Assembly: GCF_000374185.1 (NCBI RefSeq)
Contig: NZ_KB910518.1
Coordinates: 3,481,687-3,545,686 of the forward strand
Length of the DNA: 64,000 nt
Reading direction: 5' to 3'
Origin: Paenibacillus sp. HW567
Lineage (GTDB): Bacteria > Bacillota > Bacilli > Paenibacillales > Paenibacillaceae
In this document: positions 17,717-27,145 of the stretch, piece by piece
How positions within the stretch are numbered: position 1 is the first letter of the stretch
How the letters are laid out: every line of letters begins with the position of its first letter
Position numbers and translations under genes: made by a program
Notes under the pieces: generated by a model
The model's database searches: none
Told to the model about the DNA's origin: nothing
Seen by the model: only the letters and a program-made list of their open reading frames with translations

Positions 17717-19135
17717 CTAATGAATTTGATGAATTTTAATTAAATTAGTAGTTCCTGTTTTCGAAATAGGAACCCCGGCTGAGATGACAACACAATCTCC
17801 ATCATTAATTATTCCTGTCTTTCTACTATTTTCGATGGCAGATTCAAACATATCATCCGTCGACCGCACTTGATTACCTAATACAGGTATAACTCCCCAC
17901 ATAAGACTAAGCTTTGGCAACACGCTGCGATGCTGGGTGATCGCAATAATCGGCGCTTTCGGACGATATTTAGAAATCATCCGGGCGGTAAACCCTCTTT
18001 CGGTTTGAGCAATGATGGCTTTTGTATCCAGCTCTAACGAAGAACTAACCGCAGCTTGGCTGATAATTTCAGTCACATTTGCTGAATGCTTCTTTTTTCG
18101 TTGTACAAACTGCTCTGTATAATTAATCATTGATTCCGCTTTATCTGCAATCATACCCATAGTGTGAACTGAACCCGAAGGATATTTTCCTGCGGCAGTT
18201 TCTCCGGAGAGCATGAGTACATCCACGCCTTGCAGCACTGCGGTAAATACATCGCTGACTTCAGCCCGGGTTGGTCTTGGATTGACCTGCATGGAATCCA
18301 GCATATGAGTAGCTACAATTACGGGCTTCCCAACGATGTTGCACTTCTCTATAATTTCCCGTTGAACCAGTGGAACCTCCTCGACCTGGATTTCAACGCC
18401 TAGATCGCCGCGGGCTACCATGATTCCGTCTGATACTTCAATAATCTCATCCAAATTTGCTACCCCCTCTTCATTTTCAATTTTGGAGATAATTTGGATA
18501 TGCTCGGCATTCCTTTCTTTTAGAATTCTTCTAACTTCTTCAATATCGGCAGCTTTTCTAACAAAGGAAACCGCAATAATATCAATTCCATGATCCAGTC
18601 CAAACTTGATGTGAGCCACATCCCTCGTTGTAATTCCCGGCAATGTCGTTTTTATTCCAGGAAGGTTTACCCCTTTTCTCGGTTTTAATTTGCCTCCGTT
18701 GATTACCTTACAATGAATATCCGGCCCCTGAACATAAGCTACTGCCAATTCGATTAATCCATCGTCCAACAATATCCTTGAATCCGGTTTCATTATACTC
18801 GGCATATCTATGTAATTAACGGGAATTTTGTGAGAATCGCCAAGTATATCTTCCGTAGTCAAAATAATTTCATCATTCTTTGACAGTTCAACCGAGGCTT
18901 CTTTTAATTTGCCGATCCGGATCTCCGGACCTTTAATATCCATCAGTATGGGAATAACAACGTTGAGTTCTTCTGCGATCTGGCGGATTCTGCTAATTCT
19001 TTCACTATGCTCCTCCGGTTCGCCATGCGCCATATTGAGTCTGGCAATATTCATTCCATAATCAATCATATCCTTCAGTACCTGAGGAGAATCACAAGAA
19101 GGTCCCATCGTGCAGAGTATTTTTGTTTTTCGCAT
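17717..19135 (-). CDS. pyk: Pyruvate kinase (accessory, without PEP-utiliser extension)
   Basis: It converts phosphoenolpyruvate and ADP to pyruvate and ATP. About 472 residues: barrel domain starting MRKTKILCTMGP, catalytic segment IISKIENEEGV with the Lys, GIMVARGDLGVE, ATHMLDSM and LSGETAAGKYP, plus the C-terminal allosteric domain (about 355-470). It lacks the extra PEP-utiliser domain that the main pyruvate kinase of many Bacillales carries, which suggests an accessory isozyme. The coding sequence is visibly more AT-rich than neighbouring genes, as is the divergent AraC gene. The start is ambiguous among ATGs 19135, 19141 and 19153; 19135 gives the family-standard N terminus. Confidence 0.92.
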   Translation of the reverse strand: MRKTKILCTMGPSCDSPQVLKDMIDYGMNIARLNMAHGEPEEHSERISRIRQIAEELNVVIPILMDIKGPEIRIGKLKEASVELSKNDEIILTTEDILGDSHKIPVNYIDMPSIMKPDSRILLDDGLIELAVAYVQGPDIHCKVINGGKLKPRKGVNLPGIKTTLPGITTRDVAHIKFGLDHGIDIIAVSFVRKAADIEEVRRILKERNAEHIQIISKIENEEGVANLDEIIEVSDGIMVARGDLGVEIQVEEVPLVQREIIEKCNIVGKPVIVATHMLDSMQVNPRPTRAEVSDVFTAVLQGVDVLMLSGETAAGKYPSGSVHTMGMIADKAESMINYTEQFVQRKKKHSANVTEIISQAAVSSSLELDTKAIIAQTERGFTARMISKYRPKAPIIAITQHRSVLPKLSLMWGVIPVLGNQVRSTDDMFESAIENSRKTGIINDGDCVVISAGVPISKTGTTNLIKIHQIH

Positions 19136-19242
19136 TTTCATGCCCCCATTCATTATTTTCCTACAATATAACAGTTAATGCATTATAGTCCCATAAAAAA
19201 TAGTATTATGGATGTATTATTGTACGATGAGGTGAATAGGGC

Positions 19243-20025
19243 TTGTTAACAATTAGAGCACTACAAGTCGATATGACGGCTCCAATGTCGGATAACTCCG
19301 AAGGAGATTTTACTGACTTTCATTTTTGCTTAATGACCTATGGGAAATGCGTATATTGGGTCAACGATAATAGAATCGTCTTGAACAAGGGGGATATTCT
19401 TTTAATTCCTAATGGAATTAAATACAGATGGAAACAGATACCCACGGTATTCCATACAAAATATGTCGTTCATTTCGAACCAATTTCAAAGTACCCGCTA
19501 TTGCCGATTCTTGCATCCAAAGTTTACTTACATAGGCAGGTAGGTTGTTTTAGTGTAATTTATGAGAAGATGAAAATTATTGGGAAACAATGGACTGAGA
19601 AGACACCCTACTTTGAATTGTATACTTCCTCAATGCTGATAGAAATCCTCATACATATAAATCGCGAACTGGATCGTGCGGATATCACCCCTATGAAACA
19701 TAGGTACGTGGAATCAATGAAAAGATACATACAGGAACACTATCGGGAAAAAATAACGAAAGAAGAGCTGGCCGAAGTAATTCAAAAGAGTCCCAATCAT
19801 ACAGCCACCTTGTTCAGTTCGATTACCGGCCAGACGATAAGTAATTATGTTCACTCCATTCGGATGAGAACCGCTGTGTACATGTTGGAGGAATCTCAGT
19901 TAACAATCACAGAATTATCTGAATTTTTGGGCTACAATGACGTATCTTATTTCAGTAGAATCTTTAAGCAAATCATCGGAGTATCCCCTTCAGATTATTT
20001 GCTCAATAAATCAATACATCTCTAG
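19243..20025 (+). CDS. AraC-family transcriptional regulator
   Basis: A 260-residue protein with a cupin-like N-terminal sensor (GKCVYWVNDNRIVLNKGDILLIP is the typical barrel signature) and two C-terminal helix-turn-helix motifs (ITKEELAEVIQKSPNHTATLF and ITELSEFLGYNDVSYFSRIFKQ, ending GVSPSDYL). It appears to start at TTG 19243, with GAGGTG about 9 bases upstream; ATG 19273 is possible. It is divergent from the AT-rich pyruvate kinase across an 89-155 base region, so control of that gene by sugar or organic-acid supply is a reasonable inference. Confidence 0.88.
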   Translation: MLTIRALQVDMTAPMSDNSEGDFTDFHFCLMTYGKCVYWVNDNRIVLNKGDILLIPNGIKYRWKQIPTVFHTKYVVHFEPISKYPLLPILASKVYLHRQVGCFSVIYEKMKIIGKQWTEKTPYFELYTSSMLIEILIHINRELDRADITPMKHRYVESMKRYIQEHYREKITKEELAEVIQKSPNHTATLFSSITGQTISNYVHSIRMRTAVYMLEESQLTITELSEFLGYNDVSYFSRIFKQIIGVSPSDYLLNKSIHL

Positions 20026-20166
20026 AGAGCCCCGGAATCCATATTTTTCATACATTTTTAGTTTATAGCCAAACTTTACCGAAACCTTCCTTTTCCAATT
20101 TCGTCTATATGAACAGTCGCGCACTGGAGATAAGTCCTCATATTAATCCTGAAAGGATGAACCTCA

Positions 20167-21330
20167 TTGAGAGTCAAAAAACTTCTTCTGCTCTCCGCCC
20201 TCTCTCTCCTGCTCTTATCCGCTGCAACACCGCCCCCGGCTTTGGCTGCACCATCGCCAACTACACAGGTTCTACTGACCTTTAGTAACGGCTATACCCT
20301 ATCCAGTGATGAAAGGGGGGGAGGCCAAGTAAAAAATGGGGTCTCTTATATGCCGGCCTGGATGGTGGGCGAAGCCGGGATTAAGATCAAATGGGAGACT
20401 TCAGGTAAACGTGCTGTTTTTAGCGGCTGGGAAAAAAGCTTCACCGTACAGCTTGGCAGCCGCACCGGCGTGCTCGATGGAAAGAAGATCGACATTGGCG
20501 GGATTCCCTATATGTACAACAAGGAGCTCTATATCCCGGTTAAATTCATTGTATCCGCGCTGGAAGGCGGCCCTGTACAGTGGGATTCCAAGAATAACGT
20601 AATTCAGGCAACCGGTCTGCATATGTACCGCAGCTATTCTGAATCCTTCGGCGGTTATGTTTACTCCGTGTCTCCCGATTCCGGCGAGCTGTACATCTCC
20701 TCCGGCAAAAATGCAAAACGCAAGCTCGCCAGCCTTCACAGCGGGCTGGATGTTGTTGACCTCATTTTCGAACAGACACCGGCAGGCCTGACCTTGCTGC
20801 GCGTCAGCAACAATTACGGTGAACCGCATATCCACCAGGAGTATTACACCTTCCTTTTGAAGAACGGCAGCATCCTGCGCCAGGGCCATACCGATTTTCA
20901 TACCACCTTCGGCGATCCCGCCCTATGGACAGATGGCAAGCTGGTGCTGAATGACGGCCAGACGCTCCGGCTGATTGAGGACGGCTCGGGAGCAGTCAGC
21001 GAAACCATTAATCTGACCCGCTTGATGGGCAGCACTGTTACGAAGAATGTATATTACAACGTTGAGGCTGTGTATCCCGATATACTACTCGTCCGCCCCG
21101 GCGATACAGCCTTTCTAACACTCGTCAACCGCAGCACCGGTGCTCAAACTGTGCTCTATAAGGAGCTCGTCGACGCCAACCGGCAGCATGTACTGGAGCA
21201 GACGGACGCCATGTTCCCCGGTGACTACATCCGCCTGACGGGACGCAGCGGCAACACCTTGACCTTTACCGGATATAACAACGTAGGCAAGGATCAGGTG
21301 TACACCTACACTTTACCGGCAGGGAAGTAA
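20167..21330 (+). CDS. Secreted protein with copper-amine-oxidase N-terminal (stalk) domain
   Basis: A 387-residue exported protein. Signal peptide: VKKLLLLSALSLLLLSA, then cleavage near ALAAP. Residues about 45-150 form the stalk domain (GVSYMPAWMVGEAGIKIKW, then IPYMYNKELYIPVKFIV and VQWDSKNNVIQAT), a common extracellular module of Paenibacillus proteins. The rest (150-387) looks like beta-rich repeats of a propeller with no motif I recognise. It has no SLH or membrane anchor, so it is probably released or wall-associated. TTG 20167 lies 9 bases after AAAGGA. It is a single-gene unit before a long repeat-rich non-coding stretch. Confidence 0.82.
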   Translation: MRVKKLLLLSALSLLLLSAATPPPALAAPSPTTQVLLTFSNGYTLSSDERGGGQVKNGVSYMPAWMVGEAGIKIKWETSGKRAVFSGWEKSFTVQLGSRTGVLDGKKIDIGGIPYMYNKELYIPVKFIVSALEGGPVQWDSKNNVIQATGLHMYRSYSESFGGYVYSVSPDSGELYISSGKNAKRKLASLHSGLDVVDLIFEQTPAGLTLLRVSNNYGEPHIHQEYYTFLLKNGSILRQGHTDFHTTFGDPALWTDGKLVLNDGQTLRLIEDGSGAVSETINLTRLMGSTVTKNVYYNVEAVYPDILLVRPGDTAFLTLVNRSTGAQTVLYKELVDANRQHVLEQTDAMFPGDYIRLTGRSGNTLTFTGYNNVGKDQVYTYTLPAGK

Positions 21331-21539
21331 CTCTTCTGTGAATGCAGAGGCGGGGGAAGGTTCAGGCGCAGTGATGGAAGCTCGTGAGGGGAGATTGACG
21401 GCACGGGATAGACACGGAACGGGAGGTTGCGGGACTAGCATAGAACTGGTCCAGGACTGGACTGTAAGGGAATGTATTGAACTGGTACGTAACTGCTTGC
21501 GAGTGGCGCGAAGTTGGGGTGATCTAGGCTTACTGGTCT

Positions 21540-21812
21540 GAGTCTCGGCTGAATTTAGGCTGGAGTTTTGGCTGAGTTTGGTTGGAGTTTGGCTGAGTTG
21601 GGCTGAGTCTGGCTGAGTTGGGCTGAATTGGGCTGGAGTTGAGCTGAGTTGGGCTAGAGTTGGGCTGGAGTTGAGCTGAGTTGGGCTAGAGTTGGGCTGA
21701 GTTGGGCTGGAGTTGAGCTGAGTTGGGCTAGAGTTGGGCTGAACTGGGCTGAGTTGGGCTGAGTTGGGCTGAGTTGGGCTGAGTTGGGCTGAGTTGGGCT
21801 GAGTTGGGCTGG
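21540..21812 (+). repeat. Tandem array of 10-11 base units (GAGTTGGGCT)
   Basis: About 26 units. The last six are perfect copies of GAGTTGGGCT. Upstream units alternate with 11-base variants GGAGTTGAGCT and AGAGTTGGGCT, and the first few are degenerate (for example GAATTTAGGCT). The GGG-n7-GGG spacing in the perfect part meets the usual G-quadruplex pattern at its limit. The non-coding stretch 21331-22244 holds this array, the inverted-repeat family at 21821-22003 and a terminator, and otherwise no gene I can support. Confidence 0.9.
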
Positions 21813-21820
21813 AGCATTCT

Positions 21821-22003
21821 AATTGTATTTGCTGCAGTTATTTTAGGGAAAAATGGTTGCTTCTCAACTTTAGATGTATTTGCTGCAGTTAGATTAGACC
21901 AAATAGGCTCTTAACGCCGAATCCCGTCCAAGTAATTGTATAAAATGCAGGTATCTCTTGAAAGCACCTATTTTTTGCGTTTTTAACTGTACAAAATACA
22001 ATT
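21821..22003. repeat. Family of TGTATTT-TGCAGTTA elements, two direct and one inverted copy
   Basis: AATTGTATTTGCTGCAGTTA (21821-21840) recurs as ATGTATTTGCTGCAGTTA (21874-21891). A diverged copy, TTGTATAAAATGCAG, lies near 21936-21950. The inverse TAACTGTACAAAATACAATT (21984-22003) matches the first at 17 of 20 positions. A similar motif pair occurs at 24238-24502. No coding potential. Confidence 0.65.
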
Positions 22004-22112
22004 AGCGCCAACTAGGCAGCCGATGCTCGCCCGCACCTGATTTTACGTCCTATACAGTTGATGTTACTATCACAGCGATCCTATGAACCTTTCCTTACAA
22101 GTGTCTTAAAAA

Positions 22113-22150
22113 AACCGCGGCATGCGTCCTTTGCGCCCGCCGCCGCGGTT
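22113..22150 (-). terminator. Rho-independent terminator of the UbiD gene
   Basis: AACCGCGGC (22113-22121) and GCCGCGGTT (22142-22150) pair perfectly. On the minus strand the stem is followed by TTTTT. It lies about 95 bases after the UbiD stop codon. Confidence 0.85.
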
Positions 22151-22244
22151 AGCCATTACTTTTTACGCCACCCCGCTGTATAGTTGTTGCGGTAGTTCAG
22201 CTCCTCTTCTGCACTTCCTGCGGGGATCTGCCCCAAAGACGGAC

Positions 22245-24086
22245 CTATCGCCGGAGATTCAGACGGCCCAGACTGGCCTCTGCCGCAAACAGCCGTTCAA
22301 TATTCCGCTCCACAGCAGGATCGGGAATGAGAGGCGGTGCCTGGTGCGGCTTCACGCGGGCATCAATGATGACATTGTCGCAAGCCCAATGCTTGTTCTC
22401 CACCGTGCTGTTCACACCGTAAATGTCATGCGAGGGATTGCTGCGTGTGAAGGTGGCCCACAGGAAGTTGCTCAAGGTCTCGCTCATGAACAGACTGTCA
22501 TCACACAAAATGAGCATAGGGCAGGACTCGAGCGGACCTTGCTCCTGGATGGTGTCGCACAACTTGTCTATTTCGAGCTGCGCTTCCTTGTAGCTCACGA
22601 ACTTTGGTCCCTGCACCGCCACGATGCCGGGCATAATCATGCGGGCCTGCCCAAATACCGGCAACGTCTTCAGCAGCCCCGGCACCTCTGTGCATAAACT
22701 CCGCTTCTGCTCCCCCACCGCCGCGAAAACCACTTTGCTGCCGCTGTTGATTCCCGTACCGGAATAGTCCAAGGTATCAATCGTTGTATTCGTCTGAAAA
22801 TGAATATCCCGCCGCAGATTGATCCGCTCCAGAATATAAGTCAGGAAATCGGGGATATCATGCGTGCTAATCGCCCGTTCTTCTTCCGCAGTAATGAACA
22901 GATACTTCGCTAAGCTGAGCTGGCCGGTCCCGAGTATGCGGTTGGCAATGGTCAGAAGCTCCGCAGGCTGCTTGAGCTGCTGATAAGGCGTGTAGCGCTC
23001 ACTGCCGATAGCGAACAGCAGCGGATGCACACCCGCCGCATCTATGGCATGCACCTCTTTAACCCCCGGCACCTCCGACTTCACAGCCCCGCCGGTCAAC
23101 TCATGGATCAATTCCCCGAAGGAGGTATCCTCCTGCGGCGGGCGTCCGACAACGGTGAAGGGAAAGATCGCCCCTTTTTTGGCATATACCTTATGCACCT
23201 TCATAACGGGGAAGGGATGAGTCAGGCTGTAGTAGCCCAAATGGTCGCCAAAAGGCCCCTCAGGCCGGGTCTCACCGGGATAAATCTCGCCCGTTATGAC
23301 AAAATCGGCATCGCTGCTGATGCAGTAGCCGTCCACATAGCTGTACCGGAAATGGCGTCCGGCAAGCAGTCCGGCAAAGGTCATTTCGCTGAGGCCCTCC
23401 GGCAGCGGCATCACCGCGGACAGTGTATGGGCCGGCGGACCGCCGATGAAGCAGCTAACCTTCAGCGGCTGGCCTTTTTTTGTCGCCTGCGCCTGATGGA
23501 TGCCGATTCCCCGGTGAATCTGGTAATGGACACCGACCTCCTTGTTCAGCTCGTACTCATTGCCGCTAAGCTGGATACGGTACATGCCAAGGTTGGAATT
23601 CATAATCCCCGGCTTATCCGGGTCCTCGGAATAGACCTGCGGCAGCGTCACGAACGCCCCGCCGTCCTCCGGCCAATGCTTGATCTGCGGCAGATCGGAG
23701 ATTTGAATCTCCTCGAAGCCGGAGGGAACTCCGCCCCGCTTCTTCAGCGGCAGCGCTTTTCTCGCCGAGAGGCCCGTTCCAATATATTTGAAAGGCTGCT
23801 TGAGCGCCTTCATGGGATCACTGCGCAGAGCAATAACTGCCTGGGACGATTCCCAGGTATCGCGGAATATGAACTTGCTGCGTTCAATAGTCCCGAACAG
23901 ATTCGACACCGCGCGGTACTTCGAGCCTTTGACCTTCTCGAACAGCAGGGCCGGACCTCCCGCCTCATAGACCTTCAGATGAATCGCCGCCATCTCAAGA
24001 TGGGGATCAACTTCCTCATGAATACGGATCAGATGTCCGTGCTTCTCCAAATCCATAATACATTCTTCCATATTGCGGTATCTCAT
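22245..24086 (-). CDS. UbiD-family decarboxylase
   Basis: A 613-residue prenylated-FMN-type decarboxylase of the UbiD fold. Motifs: MRYRNMEECIMDLEKHGHLIRI opening, GGPALLFEKVKGSKY, NVGMYR-like MNSNLGMYRIQL, GEIYPGETRPEGPFGDHLGYYS (the E-x-PEGPFGDH catalytic segment with acidic residues) and HAIDAAGVHP. Family members decarboxylate aromatic acids, including in ubiquinone/menaquinone routes, and need a UbiX partner for cofactor; none is in this window. The 600-residue length matches the menaquinone-associated subgroup more than the 480-residue E. coli form. ATG 24086 lies 7 bases after GGAG; the longer frame to 24206 has no ribosome site. Confidence 0.9.
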   Translation of the reverse strand: MRYRNMEECIMDLEKHGHLIRIHEEVDPHLEMAAIHLKVYEAGGPALLFEKVKGSKYRAVSNLFGTIERSKFIFRDTWESSQAVIALRSDPMKALKQPFKYIGTGLSARKALPLKKRGGVPSGFEEIQISDLPQIKHWPEDGGAFVTLPQVYSEDPDKPGIMNSNLGMYRIQLSGNEYELNKEVGVHYQIHRGIGIHQAQATKKGQPLKVSCFIGGPPAHTLSAVMPLPEGLSEMTFAGLLAGRHFRYSYVDGYCISSDADFVITGEIYPGETRPEGPFGDHLGYYSLTHPFPVMKVHKVYAKKGAIFPFTVVGRPPQEDTSFGELIHELTGGAVKSEVPGVKEVHAIDAAGVHPLLFAIGSERYTPYQQLKQPAELLTIANRILGTGQLSLAKYLFITAEEERAISTHDIPDFLTYILERINLRRDIHFQTNTTIDTLDYSGTGINSGSKVVFAAVGEQKRSLCTEVPGLLKTLPVFGQARMIMPGIVAVQGPKFVSYKEAQLEIDKLCDTIQEQGPLESCPMLILCDDSLFMSETLSNFLWATFTRSNPSHDIYGVNSTVENKHWACDNVIIDARVKPHQAPPLIPDPAVERNIERLFAAEASLGRLNLRR

Positions 24087-24237
24087 GGTCTTACTCCAAT
24101 CTTCAGAAGAAATGTGAACTCTCTTTATTATCAATGAGGGGAGACTCAAGGTCAACGCCAGGGAGGATTTAAGACCACGCGAACTCTTCTGCTGCACTTT
24201 CTGCAATAGATTGGGTCTCGTTCAAACGGATTTTCAA

Positions 24238-24502
24238 TTCTATTGCACTTTTTACACTCATAAAGACCAAACCCGCCACTCTTCTGCTTCTGAGCGGAAA
24301 TCTGCTGTACCAAATACAACAGCATTCATTTTCCAGTGAATATCTCTGCTGTCTATCCTGAAATAACGATGTCCGAACAGAGGACATTGTTATGGAAGCC
24401 TCGAATTTGGCGAAGCCAAATTGAGGGTCTTCTATGAAATTTCATCGTCTAAAGTGCCGCTAAAGAGCGGCATGGATGTCTGCTGTATAAAGTGCAATAG
24501 AA
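24238..24502. repeat. Inverted repeat pair in the UbiD/flavoprotein intergenic region
   Basis: TTCTATTGCACTTTTTACA (24238-24256) and TGTATAAAGTGCAATAGAA (24484-24502) are inverse copies matching at 18 of 19 positions. Related fragments TGCACTTTCTGCAATAG (near 24193) and GCTGTACCAAATACAACAGC (near 24302) lie between or beside them. The whole non-coding stretch 24087-24568 is made of such fragments, one short palindromic element and a terminator. Confidence 0.65.
24434..24482 (-). repeat. Short dispersed palindromic element, copy 2
   Basis: On the minus strand it runs from CAGACATCCATGCCGCT, through the mini-hairpin GCCGC-TCTTTA-GCGGC, to CACTTTAGACGATGAAATTTCAT in two halves. This copy has the most complete hairpin. 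It is an isolated intergenic copy. Confidence 0.75.
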
Positions 24503-24509
24503 CAGAAAA

Positions 24510-24531
24510 AACCCCAAACCTAATTGGGGTT
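24510..24531 (-). terminator. Rho-independent terminator of the flavoprotein gene
   Basis: ACCCCAA (24511-24517) pairs with TTGGGGT (24524-24530); on the minus strand the stem is followed by TTTTTT. It is 38 bases after the stop codon of the flavoprotein gene. Confidence 0.85.
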
Positions 24532-24568
24532 CCTGAAGTACATATATCTCGCGGGCTTCACGGGCGCA

Positions 24569-25993
24569 TCACTCCTGCGTCTTCAAAGGCCACACACCGG
24601 TAAATTCAACCTCATCATAGTCGAAAAAGTCCTTTAAAGTCTGTTGGCGGTCATCCAGAAACAACTGATCTGCTACCCCGGCTACAAGCTTCGGCACCGC
24701 ATTCCTCATGCCGGAGATGGCCGACGCCGACAGCCCGCAACTGGCTAGCGCGGAGTAATTAAAGACGAACAGCCCATGCACAAGCGCGTGGCCTGCGCTG
24801 TCCCGGCTCTGCAGCGCAAAGCCGGGGCTGAGATACGGATGCGCCTCCAGCAGCGGATTCGCCAGCCCGGGCGGAGCTTCGTAGCGGTCGCTCCAGCGGG
24901 CGATATGGCTCTCCACCAGCCGCAGTTCGGGACGCAGACCCGGATCGCTGAGCAGGCCGGTGCTCACTACCAGGAAGTCAAAGGAGAATTCCCCTTTCGG
25001 GGTTGTGACCACCGCCTTGCCGCCTGCTGCTTCCACCTTCAGCCACGGTGAGCCGAGATGAAGCCGGAAGCCCGGCCAAGCGGCCGCACGGGCAAAGGTA
25101 TCATTGGTCGGCGGCTGATTATATTTGAAGAAATGCGAAATGACTGCATATTTATCTGCATCCGGCAGCGTATGGAACCGTTCAATCATGCCCGACACCT
25201 CCATCTGGCGGATCGGATTGATGTCCGGCAATTGCTCGCGGCGGACAAATACATGCGCCTCTGCCGCCCCTTCCGAGAGCAGAAAGTTGGCGTTGTCGAA
25301 GGCCGAGGCGCCGCCGCCGAGAACGGCGATTTGTTTGCCCCGGAGCGAAGCAGAATCAATAGCCTCCGAGGTATGGGCATACAGCGCTTTGGGCAGACGG
25401 TCTTTAATCATCGGCGGCACATGCCACTCGCCGCCGCCTTGAATCCCTGTTGCGAGCACAACCTTGCGCGCCAGAAGCTGCTCAGACCGTGCCCCCGCCC
25501 CTGCGATATGCAGGCGGTGAATTCCATCTTGCCCAGGCTCAATCAGCTTGAGCCGGACTTCATTTACCACAGGCAGGCTGAGGATTTTGCGGTACCAGCG
25601 CAAATAATCCATCCAGTCGCCGCGCGGGATTTTGTCCACTGCCTCCCAGCCTTCCGGTCCATGCTGCGCCTCCCACCACGAACGGAAGGTCAGCGAAGGA
25701 ATTCCCAGATCTACAGAGGTTAAATGCTTGGGTGTGCGCAGCGTGACCATACGGGCGTATGTCTCCCAAGGCCCCTCCATTCCTTCACGGTTCTCGTCGA
25801 TTACCAGAATATTGGCTATCCGTTCACGCAGCAATCCAAAAGCAGCCCCGAGGCCACTCTGTCCGCCGCCAACAATCACAACGTCATACACATGCCCTTC
25901 CGCATGGTCCAGCGGACGAACCCAGTCTGCGCCGCCATAGGCAAGGTAGGAAAGATCGGTTTGCACTCGTTCATTTAAAATTTCCAGACTCAT
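24569..25993 (-). CDS. FAD/NAD(P)-dependent oxidoreductase, flavin-monooxygenase-like
   Basis: A 474-residue protein with an FAD Rossmann motif at about 39-60 (DVVIVGGGQSGLGAAFGLL) and an NAD(P) site near 220 (QIAVLGGGASAFDNANFLL). The spacing of the two GxGxxG sites and motifs such as ENREGMEGPWETYARMVTLRTPKHL and FLVVSTGLLSDPGLRPEL resemble group B flavoprotein monooxygenases/COG2072. Whether it hydroxylates, oxidises or acts in siderophore chemistry cannot be told. The start at 25993 is 4 bases after GAGG; the ATG one codon earlier is equivalent. Monocistronic, with its own terminator. Confidence 0.83.
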   Translation of the reverse strand: MSLEILNERVQTDLSYLAYGGADWVRPLDHAEGHVYDVVIVGGGQSGLGAAFGLLRERIANILVIDENREGMEGPWETYARMVTLRTPKHLTSVDLGIPSLTFRSWWEAQHGPEGWEAVDKIPRGDWMDYLRWYRKILSLPVVNEVRLKLIEPGQDGIHRLHIAGAGARSEQLLARKVVLATGIQGGGEWHVPPMIKDRLPKALYAHTSEAIDSASLRGKQIAVLGGGASAFDNANFLLSEGAAEAHVFVRREQLPDINPIRQMEVSGMIERFHTLPDADKYAVISHFFKYNQPPTNDTFARAAAWPGFRLHLGSPWLKVEAAGGKAVVTTPKGEFSFDFLVVSTGLLSDPGLRPELRLVESHIARWSDRYEAPPGLANPLLEAHPYLSPGFALQSRDSAGHALVHGLFVFNYSALASCGLSASAISGMRNAVPKLVAGVADQLFLDDRQQTLKDFFDYDEVEFTGVWPLKTQE

Positions 25994-26143
25994 CATTCCT
26001 CAGACCTTTCGGGTGGCATCTTTAGGCCATATTATAGCGTGTATGCCCCGTCTTTTGAATGGTGATGTCAAGTTTATTGTCATGGCAGCCAAAATCCGCC
26101 GCTCTCTTTGTAAACCATCACTAACAATTTGTCTTTAACATGT

Positions 26144-26995
26144 CTATGATCTTGACAAAAGTCCTTCTCTTATAACCTTCAGCAGCCGCTCCTTCTCTTC
26201 TTCACCAATCCCATCAGCGCTTAGCTTACGTGCTGCAGTTGGCACCAGCCACGGCTCCACTTCACGGTAAGCAAGTCCAGTCAGCCGTTCATACTCCTCA
26301 CAAAATACAGCGATAATATGCTCTCTTATCGAATCAAAGAAATCAGGTACATCTCTTGGCAGACCGGACGGCAAAATGGCGTACCTCATCATGATAATAT
26401 ATTCAGCCAAATCGGCTTCGGGATTACCGGTTGAGGCATTCATCCAATCAATGAGTACCGGCTCCCCCTCCCGGACCAGGATGTTCCCCGGATTGGGATC
26501 TCCATGACAGAGCTGGTATTTGGCAGGCAGGCCGTCCAGCATTTGAACGATCTGCTCCTTCTCTGAGGAGGTCAGGTAATTAGCTGCACGGATGCCCCAG
26601 ATCAGCATTTCTTTTTGCGGCGGCATCGACGGGATGGATTGGCTATGAATACCACTTAAAATGCGGGCAGCGATACGTATATTCTCATCATCCTCGGCGC
26701 CCCATTCCCTGCCTTCGGACGGCTGCATGAACAGCCGCATGAACCGTTCCATCAGCGACTCTCCGTAGATCCGTTCACTTATCAGCCCCGGACGGCCATC
26801 GACTTCAGTCAGTCCATAAGGACGGGGTACCGGCAGCCCATGATCCCAAGCAAGCTGCGTTTTGGTCAACTCATTGTGAAGCGCATCCATTCCGGTGTTG
26901 CTTTTCCCCAGCTTAATGATCTTCTTCGCATCTTCCCATTCGTGTATTTCCGAACATCCACCTTCTCCGATTTTTTTTCCCAGTATAGTATTCAT
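26144..26995 (-). CDS. Aminoglycoside phosphotransferase (APH)-family kinase
   Basis: A 283-residue kinase-like protein: Lys of the nucleotide site in AKKIIKLGKSNTG, Brenner motif LCHGDPNPGNILVREG with catalytic Asp, and metal-binding Asp in PVLIDWMNASTGNPEADLAE. APH-fold proteins phosphorylate aminoglycosides, choline, homoserine or other alcohols, and chromosomal ones in soil bacilli often have unknown metabolic substrates, so drug resistance should not be assumed. ATG 26995 lies 9 bases after GAGAGG. It stands alone between the flavoprotein and a divergent small membrane peptide gene. Confidence 0.87.
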   Translation of the reverse strand: MNTILGKKIGEGGCSEIHEWEDAKKIIKLGKSNTGMDALHNELTKTQLAWDHGLPVPRPYGLTEVDGRPGLISERIYGESLMERFMRLFMQPSEGREWGAEDDENIRIAARILSGIHSQSIPSMPPQKEMLIWGIRAANYLTSSEKEQIVQMLDGLPAKYQLCHGDPNPGNILVREGEPVLIDWMNASTGNPEADLAEYIIMMRYAILPSGLPRDVPDFFDSIREHIIAVFCEEYERLTGLAYREVEPWLVPTAARKLSADGIGEEEKERLLKVIREGLLSRS

Positions 26996-27145
26996 AGCTT
27001 GTTGCCTCTCCTTCTATGAGTAGCCTCTAGCTGTGAACCTTTTGCTAAGGTCAACAGTGGCAAAAATATATAATCATGTTGGATTTCTGCAAGGATTTGC
27101 TATTATTAAATAGATTAAAATTCCAATAAAAGGAGCAACTTAATT

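Noticed and set aside
21338..21541. 67-residue open frame after the stalk-domain gene
   Set aside because: No ribosome site, odd composition, and it runs into the tandem array.
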